Below, one piece after another: positions 60,065-64,000 of a DNA stretch of 64,000 nucleotides; position 1 is the stretch's first letter; each line of letters starts with the position of its first letter. The notes beneath the pieces are model-generated. The model searched no databases. It worked only from the letters and a program-made list of their open reading frames with translations, and was not told the origin of the DNA. The stretch is from assembly GCA_016124235.1 (NCBI GenBank), contig WGOC01000013.1, forward strand, positions 62,001 through 126,000. Direction: 5' to 3'. The stretch is from a bacterium. GTDB lineage: Bacteria; Verrucomicrobiota; Verrucomicrobiia; Limisphaerales; RI-55. The position numbers and the translations under genes were made by a program.

Positions 60065-61570
60065 TCACGGCTTTCTCACTTCGATACGGTAAAACCTAAT
60101 ACCCTGTTTGCTGGTATCAGTGAATGTTTGCTGACCGTCATTTCCGGGAAGATCCGCGTTGCCGGGCACAACGGACCACACAGGGAGACCCAGTGTCGGT
60201 GTGGAATAAAGCGTGTACAGCCGCTTCGACGAACTCGAGAATTGCAGCGTTGCGGGAAACCCGATTGAGACGGTCGCGATGTGCAGGTAGGAAACGGGGT
60301 CGGTCGGACTGGTATCCATGATTCCTTCCTCGAAGTCCGTCGCGCCGTCGCCGTCCGAATCCACTCTTCCGGCATCGTACTCGTACGCACCGATGTCTGG
60401 GAGGGCAATACCATCGACATCGCCGTCCACCGGTCGGACGAATCCCAGGATGTCGTTTGTGATCGAGTCGAAATCAATGGCGGCTTCGACGCAGGCTGAT
60501 CTGATGCTCAACCGGTAGTCGCCGGCATCCTGGTCAATAAATCCTGGATCGTCCGTGATATTGGCCGTGCCGCCGTCCGGCTTGGGAATGGTACAACAAA
60601 AATCAAGTGTGGAATACATGTGGTTCGTCCCTTGGGGTGCGCTGTTGAAGTGGATGATGCAATTCACCAGAGTTGCATTGTAGGCGCCGCCGCCTCGCAA
60701 TCCCGCAACATTGCCAACCAGGGTGCAATTGGTGAGCGAACCACCCGTGACGCCGCCGCCGTACGTCAGGGACGTGTTGGAAACCACCAGACAATTCACA
60801 AGCCCTGCCGCCCAGGCACCGCCACCGCCGAAGGGGCCGAGCACCGCATTGCCGGTCAATGTGCAACGACTGAGTGAGCCGCCGGCCGCGCCACCCCCGT
60901 AGCCGGCAACATTGTTCCGCAGCGTGCAGCCCAGGAGGCTGCTTTGATAGGTCGCGCCTCCGTAGCCAGCCGTATTGCCGGAGAAATCGGAATTCAAAAT
61001 CGCACCGCCGCTGGCGCCGCCACCAAAATGGAAAGCCGCATTATTGGCCAGGTGGCAATTTGTGATAACGCCGTTTGCTTCACATAACGCGCCGCCGCCG
61101 GAAAGTTCCGGGTCAAGCCCGTAAACCTGGGTATGCCCATCCTGGATGGTGAACCCGCTCAACACCGCGCCGTCGCCTACGTACGCGCCTCGAGCAGCGT
61201 TATCGCCATGCCCGTTGTTGTAGCTGCTCGTCCCCTCCATTCCCGCGATGATCGTCTTCGCCGGACCATTGATACTCTGGACGCGGACAGGCTTGTCGAG
61301 AACCACGCGATTGGTGACGATTCCGCCGTTCACCGGCCGGCCGCCGATGGCATAGAGTCCGTTTGTGACGAATACGGTGTCACCAGCCTGCGCGACATCC
61401 ACCGCATCTTGAATCACGCGGGCGGCTGTCGACCACGTTTCGTATGGCGTCGCTGGAACCGGACTGTTCGGCCAGACGAAAAGAGTTGCACCCCGCCCCG
61501 ACCAACCGGTCGCCAAACAATGGACCATGGCCGCAATCGCAAAACATCTCGCTGTACGGTTTAGATTCAT
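60065..61570 (-). CDS. Secreted right-handed beta-helix protein
   Basis: The 501-residue exported protein has a signal peptide and then many helix turns of the type GAVLSGFTIQDG, NSDFSGNTAGYGG, GCTLRNNVAGYGGG, GGSLSRCTLTGNAV, GGGVTGGSLTNCTLVGNVAG. This is the pattern of right-handed parallel beta-helix (polymorphic outer-membrane protein-middle/pectate-lyase-like) proteins. A DSDGDGATDFEE calcium-binding-like repeat and a domain ending GFTVYE-type strands close the protein. It may bind or cleave polysaccharide at the surface. It is the only gene between the two copies of the duplicated junction. Confidence 0.8.
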   Translation of the reverse strand: MNLNRTARCFAIAAMVHCLATGWSGRGATLFVWPNSPVPATPYETWSTAARVIQDAVDVAQAGDTVFVTNGLYAIGGRPVNGGIVTNRVVLDKPVRVQSINGPAKTIIAGMEGTSSYNNGHGDNAARGAYVGDGAVLSGFTIQDGHTQVYGLDPELSGGGALCEANGVITNCHLANNAAFHFGGGASGGAILNSDFSGNTAGYGGATYQSSLLGCTLRNNVAGYGGGAAGGSLSRCTLTGNAVLGPFGGGGAWAAGLVNCLVVSNTSLTYGGGVTGGSLTNCTLVGNVAGLRGGGAYNATLVNCIIHFNSAPQGTNHMYSTLDFCCTIPKPDGGTANITDDPGFIDQDAGDYRLSIRSACVEAAIDFDSITNDILGFVRPVDGDVDGIALPDIGAYEYDAGRVDSDGDGATDFEEGIMDTSPTDPVSYLHIATVSIGFPATLQFSSSSKRLYTLYSTPTLGLPVWSVVPGNADLPGNDGQQTFTDTSKQGIRFYRIEVRKP

Positions 61571-61701
61571 AACCCCACCAGCCAGCGGCCATGTCGGAAC
61601 GATTCGCCCCCAAACCAGGTATGATGCTAATCGCCGATTGTCATAAACTCACCTTGGATTGGATGTGGCCGGAAGTCGTCGGCGCTTTTCGATATCTCAC
61701 A

Positions 61702-61926
61702 GCGGACGACGAATTTTTGCCCGGCACCGCCTACGCAAACTGGTTCGACGACGAACGCAATATCATCGAGACCGGCCTCGGTCCGGTGCAGCCCTAATCC
61801 GCGTGCAACATCAGCGCCGTTTCAAAAGTAGAATGTCAAGCCGCCGGATGAATGGATAATCCGGGCCATAAATTGCCAGCCAATCGTCCCGGCATTCCGT
61901 CCATAATTTTCGAGCCTTCCCGGTCT
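61702..61926 (+). repeat. Direct repeat, copy B of the sulfatase/TPR 3' junction
   Basis: It carries a fragment of the sulfatase 3' end (DDEFLPGTAYANWFDDERN...GPVQP) with stop, then the 3' end of the intact TPR gene. Copy A at 59836 is its partner. The two copies are in the same orientation 1866 bp apart. Confidence 0.75.
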
Positions 61927-62929
61927 CGCCTTCGGCGAGATAACATTGCCCCAATTGGAATCGGTCCTGCACCGTGCGGGGATGCTGCTTGCCAAGCGTC
62001 AGTTCGTGAATCTTGAGAGCGTCTTGCAGGGGCTCGAGCGCAGCCCCGTGATTGCCCATTCGTTGTAGAATCATCGCGATGTTCACCTGGGAATTTGCGG
62101 TAACGTAATGCTCTTCACCGCACACCAGACGCCAGTATTTATTCGCTTCCCTGGCTTTGATTAGCGCGTCCTCCAGCTGATGTTTTCCCAAAAGTTCTTT
62201 TGCCTCCTCGGTCAAACGGGTGGCTGCGATGTGCTCCTTTTGATATTCTTCAACATCCTGCACAATCCGTTCTCCGCGCAGCACCATTTCGCGGCAGATG
62301 GCTTCGCCACCTTCCTGCTGCCAGACCACACCCGCAACCGCCACTCCGAGAAATTGTAGATCCGCCCGGGCCAGGTCCCTGCCGCCTTTCAATAAAGTCA
62401 GCAAGCCGTGGCGGTAACGCAGAACCCAATCACCGCCAGGAAGTCGATCATCCAGCGGCATGTCCTTTAATATCCGTGTTGGACGCCCATCGGGAAACTC
62501 TTGAATGAACCGTACACGATTCGGCGCAACATGGGCCGATGGGCTCACCAGCGCGACCCCGGCAACCGTGCGATTGAACAACACGAACATGAGCTTGGTG
62601 CGCGAAAAGCCAGCGGGATCGTTGGTTGCCGGCACAAATGTGAGCGACAACCGCCAGTCAACATGCGGACCCGCTTGGACCGGGCGCAACACCGACAAGT
62701 AACCACTCACGCGATATGCTTCTTGATCCTTCAACCAGGATGATTTACCCCCAGTCGAAATCTTTCCAGGGAGGGCCACAGGGTTCAGGTGGAACCGGCC
62801 AATCGGGTTTTCTTCAAATGTCTCGTGAATGAGAGTAAGCCATTCGTTCGACTGCGCAGGAAGCGACCGCGCCGCCCCGAACGATAGAGCCACGATACAA
62901 AAACAATAGAGTCGAGCGTGATGTTTCAT
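61811..62929 (-). CDS. Secreted TPR-repeat protein
   Basis: The 372-residue protein has a signal peptide, an N-terminal jelly-roll-like domain (about 30-230; HETFEENPIGRFHLNP, SLTFVPATNDPAGFSRTKLMF) and a C-terminal TPR array (about 245-350) with the units EEHYVTANSQVNIAMILQRMGNHGAALEPLQDALKIHELTLGKQHPRTVQDRFQLGQCYLAEGETGKARKLW. It is a peptidoglycan- or surface-associated protein of unknown role. Its 3' end falls inside copy B, where the gene stays intact. Confidence 0.75.
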   Translation of the reverse strand: MKHHARLYCFCIVALSFGAARSLPAQSNEWLTLIHETFEENPIGRFHLNPVALPGKISTGGKSSWLKDQEAYRVSGYLSVLRPVQAGPHVDWRLSLTFVPATNDPAGFSRTKLMFVLFNRTVAGVALVSPSAHVAPNRVRFIQEFPDGRPTRILKDMPLDDRLPGGDWVLRYRHGLLTLLKGGRDLARADLQFLGVAVAGVVWQQEGGEAICREMVLRGERIVQDVEEYQKEHIAATRLTEEAKELLGKHQLEDALIKAREANKYWRLVCGEEHYVTANSQVNIAMILQRMGNHGAALEPLQDALKIHELTLGKQHPRTVQDRFQLGQCYLAEGETGKARKLWTECRDDWLAIYGPDYPFIRRLDILLLKRR

Positions 62930-63024
62930 GGTATTGTTAATCTCCTGGTGACCCGTCCGGACAAGCTGTTACTCACTTCAATTTATCAGTGCGGGGATTT
63001 TGAATGGCTGTCACGTACCACTTC

Positions 63025-63396
63025 CTAACGGGATAAATGTGAATGTCCGCGATACAATCGACAAAACTGCTCTGTGTTCACATAGCATTTGGCATCAAGC
63101 AGCACGTCGATCACTTGCTTTGCCGTCCGTGAACCGCAATTCGCGTGACCAATCATGTCCTTACCACTCGAGTCCAGGACCCTAAAAGAGACACCCAAAC
63201 AACACCGATCCATGTATGCCAAACGCCACGGCGGATCCGGTTGGGTCAGATAAGCTTCAAAGGACTGCGGACAGCAGCTCTTGTCATTATACACGGCGAT
63301 CTCCAGCCGATCGGAATCAATGACGAGCCACTTTATTTCGCGACTGTTGCCGCGACGGATCACCATCCAAGCATTGTTTCTCCGCTTTTTCGGCAT
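63025..63396 (-). CDS. Small hypothetical protein
   Basis: The 123-residue frame starts MPKKRRNNAWMVIRRGNSREIKWLVIDSDRLEIAVYNDKSCC and has many Cys. No domain is recognised and the GC content is lower than in the neighbours, which hints at transfer or noise. I keep it because the frame is long for its composition and has a plausible basic start, but it could be spurious. Confidence 0.35.
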   Translation of the reverse strand: MPKKRRNNAWMVIRRGNSREIKWLVIDSDRLEIAVYNDKSCCPQSFEAYLTQPDPPWRLAYMDRCCLGVSFRVLDSSGKDMIGHANCGSRTAKQVIDVLLDAKCYVNTEQFCRLYRGHSHLSR

Positions 63397-63561
63397 GGGT
63401 ATCGTAGTGCGACTCTCATTGCTTTTTTTAAAAAGGCGGGCTGCCGGAGCCGTGGATTTTTCTCAACCAATCAACGTGAACCGCACATTCTGGTCTTCGA
63501 GTAGGGATCAGGAAAACAACTGCAATCGAACCTGCATTGCGAATGGATCTCGAGCCGGAGC

Positions 63562-63603
63562 ACGAACCCCGCTTCCGAATACTGGAAGCGGGGTTCGTTT
63601 CGC
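63562..63603 (-). terminator. Strong hairpin terminator
   Basis: ACGAACCCCGCTTCC and GGAAGCGGGGTTCGT form a perfect 15-bp stem with a 7-base loop (GAATACT), downstream of the gene at the right edge on the minus strand. The T-tract is on neither side long, but the stem is the strongest in the window. Confidence 0.65.
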
Positions 63604-63662
63604 ATTTCCCCGATTCGCCACTCCGAATAAAGAAATAGAACGTCAACGTGCGATCGGCAGGC

Positions 63663-64000
63663 TCAGGGGATTTGTTTCCGAATCAACACGCTGTCGGGAT
63701 CTGGTCCGGCTTCGCTGCAGTAGAGAAATGGGCCGCCGTCGGAATTGGGAGCAGCAGCAAAGACGGAGACGGCCGAGTCGAGATCTTGCCACGCGGCCGG
63801 CAGGAGTTCAGTTCCCCAATTGACCAAATTCTGCGTGAAGCGGATCCCGACGGTGTAGCCTGCGGCATCCTTAATGCGGCCACCGACGTAGATCGTGCCA
63901 CCACTTCCTTCAGCGATAGAAATTGCACTGTTCGACTCGCCGCCAGGAGCTAGAGAGAAATTGTCAATTTGTATCCAAGTCGCCCCATTATCCCCGGATG
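63663..64000 (-). CDS. BNR-like secreted protein, C-terminal part only (runs off the right edge)
   Basis: The minus-strand frame is open from the right edge to the TGA at 63663-63665 (about 112 codons). It reads SGDNGATWIQIDNFSLAPGGESNSAISIAEGSGGTIYVGGRIKDAAG and ends in YCSEAGPDPDSVLIRKQIP. The SGDNGATW motif is a BNR (Asp-box) repeat, SxDxGxTW, as in sialidases and VPS10-like surface proteins. The N-terminus is outside the window. It ends upstream of the 63562 hairpin. Confidence 0.6.
   Translation of the reverse strand, partial: SGDNGATWIQIDNFSLAPGGESNSAISIAEGSGGTIYVGGRIKDAAGYTVGIRFTQNLVNWGTELLPAAWQDLDSAVSVFAAAPNSDGGPFLYCSEAGPDPDSVLIRKQIP

Noticed and set aside
1-64000. tRNA, rRNA or CRISPR arrays
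   Set aside because: I looked for T-loop-like GGTTCGAATCC strings, rRNA landmarks and regularly spaced direct repeats on both strands and saw none; a covariance-model search would be more sensitive.
1-64000. A complete transposon or prophage
   Set aside because: No transposase, integrase or phage structural gene is visible; only short non-coding elements and relics are present.

Overview
The window looks like a chromosomal segment of a free-living Verrucomicrobiota bacterium, probably near the Pedosphaera/Limisphaerales lineage. This is inferred from gene content and style, not from a marker gene. The signs are about 58-60% GC, Tat-signal Gfo/Idh/MocA oxidoreductases, Cys-type sulfatases, a DUF1559-like pseudopilin, SASA esterases, GlsB/DUF748/DUF481 envelope proteins, and dispersed hairpin repeats between and even inside genes. 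I saw no rRNA, tRNA, CRISPR array or intact transposase.

Layout. 1-2.2 kb: the start of a secreted protein gene (cut by the left edge), a zeta-type toxin with a ParD-like antitoxin and operator, then repeats. 2.2-7.3 kb: a truncated WD40 protein, a coupled GH26 mannanase-like and double SASA esterase pair, and repeat-filled spacers. 7.3-15 kb: an alpha/beta hydrolase, a DPP IV-like S9 peptidase, a cobalamin-binding-type protein, a YgjP-like metalloprotease and a Tat-exported oxidoreductase. 15-22.6 kb: an ACT protein, a coiled-coil protein with a tiny lipoprotein, the housekeeping operon rarA / 5-formyl-THF cyclo-ligase / rny, a LuxC-type acyl-CoA reductase and a membrane protein. 22.6-29.1 kb: lineage-type hypothetical proteins and a double-thioredoxin protein. 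29.2-31.8 kb: a decayed patch with a multi-hairpin repeat, a collapsed MmeI-like restriction-modification pseudogene carrying two inserted elements with terminal inverted repeats, a DUF2239 gene with an apparently leaderless promoter, and a cytochrome P460 fragment.

31.9-51.6 kb is a long run of minus-strand genes: SEC-C/HEAT protein, DUF748 giant, LA_2272-like surface protein, GlsB/YeaQ protein, SpoIIAA-like protein, K+ channel, DUF481, DUF4136 lipoprotein, formylglycine-generating enzyme, OprP-type porin, HAD phosphatase, arylsulfatase, outer-membrane transporter-like protein, stand-alone receiver, FixJ-type regulator, PAS histidine kinase with a periplasmic binding-protein-like sensor, and a pseudopilin. 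It reads as an envelope and sulfatase island with its own two-component control.

52-64 kb: a zinc metallopeptidase, a fatty acid desaturase, a small-gene cluster around ribosomal protein S21 ending beside a convergent RRM protein, a PPM-type methyltransferase, a second sulfatase, and a beta-helix protein gene lying between two direct copies of a roughly 225-bp sulfatase/TPR gene junction. The TPR protein, one small hypothetical gene, a strong hairpin terminator and the 3' part of a BNR-like gene follow.

The observations I rate highest are the repeat-riddled MmeI pseudogene, the duplicated junction around the beta-helix gene, the S21/RRM small-gene cluster, the leaderless promoter with twin 12-bp repeats, and the double SASA esterase whose second domain has lost its catalytic residues.
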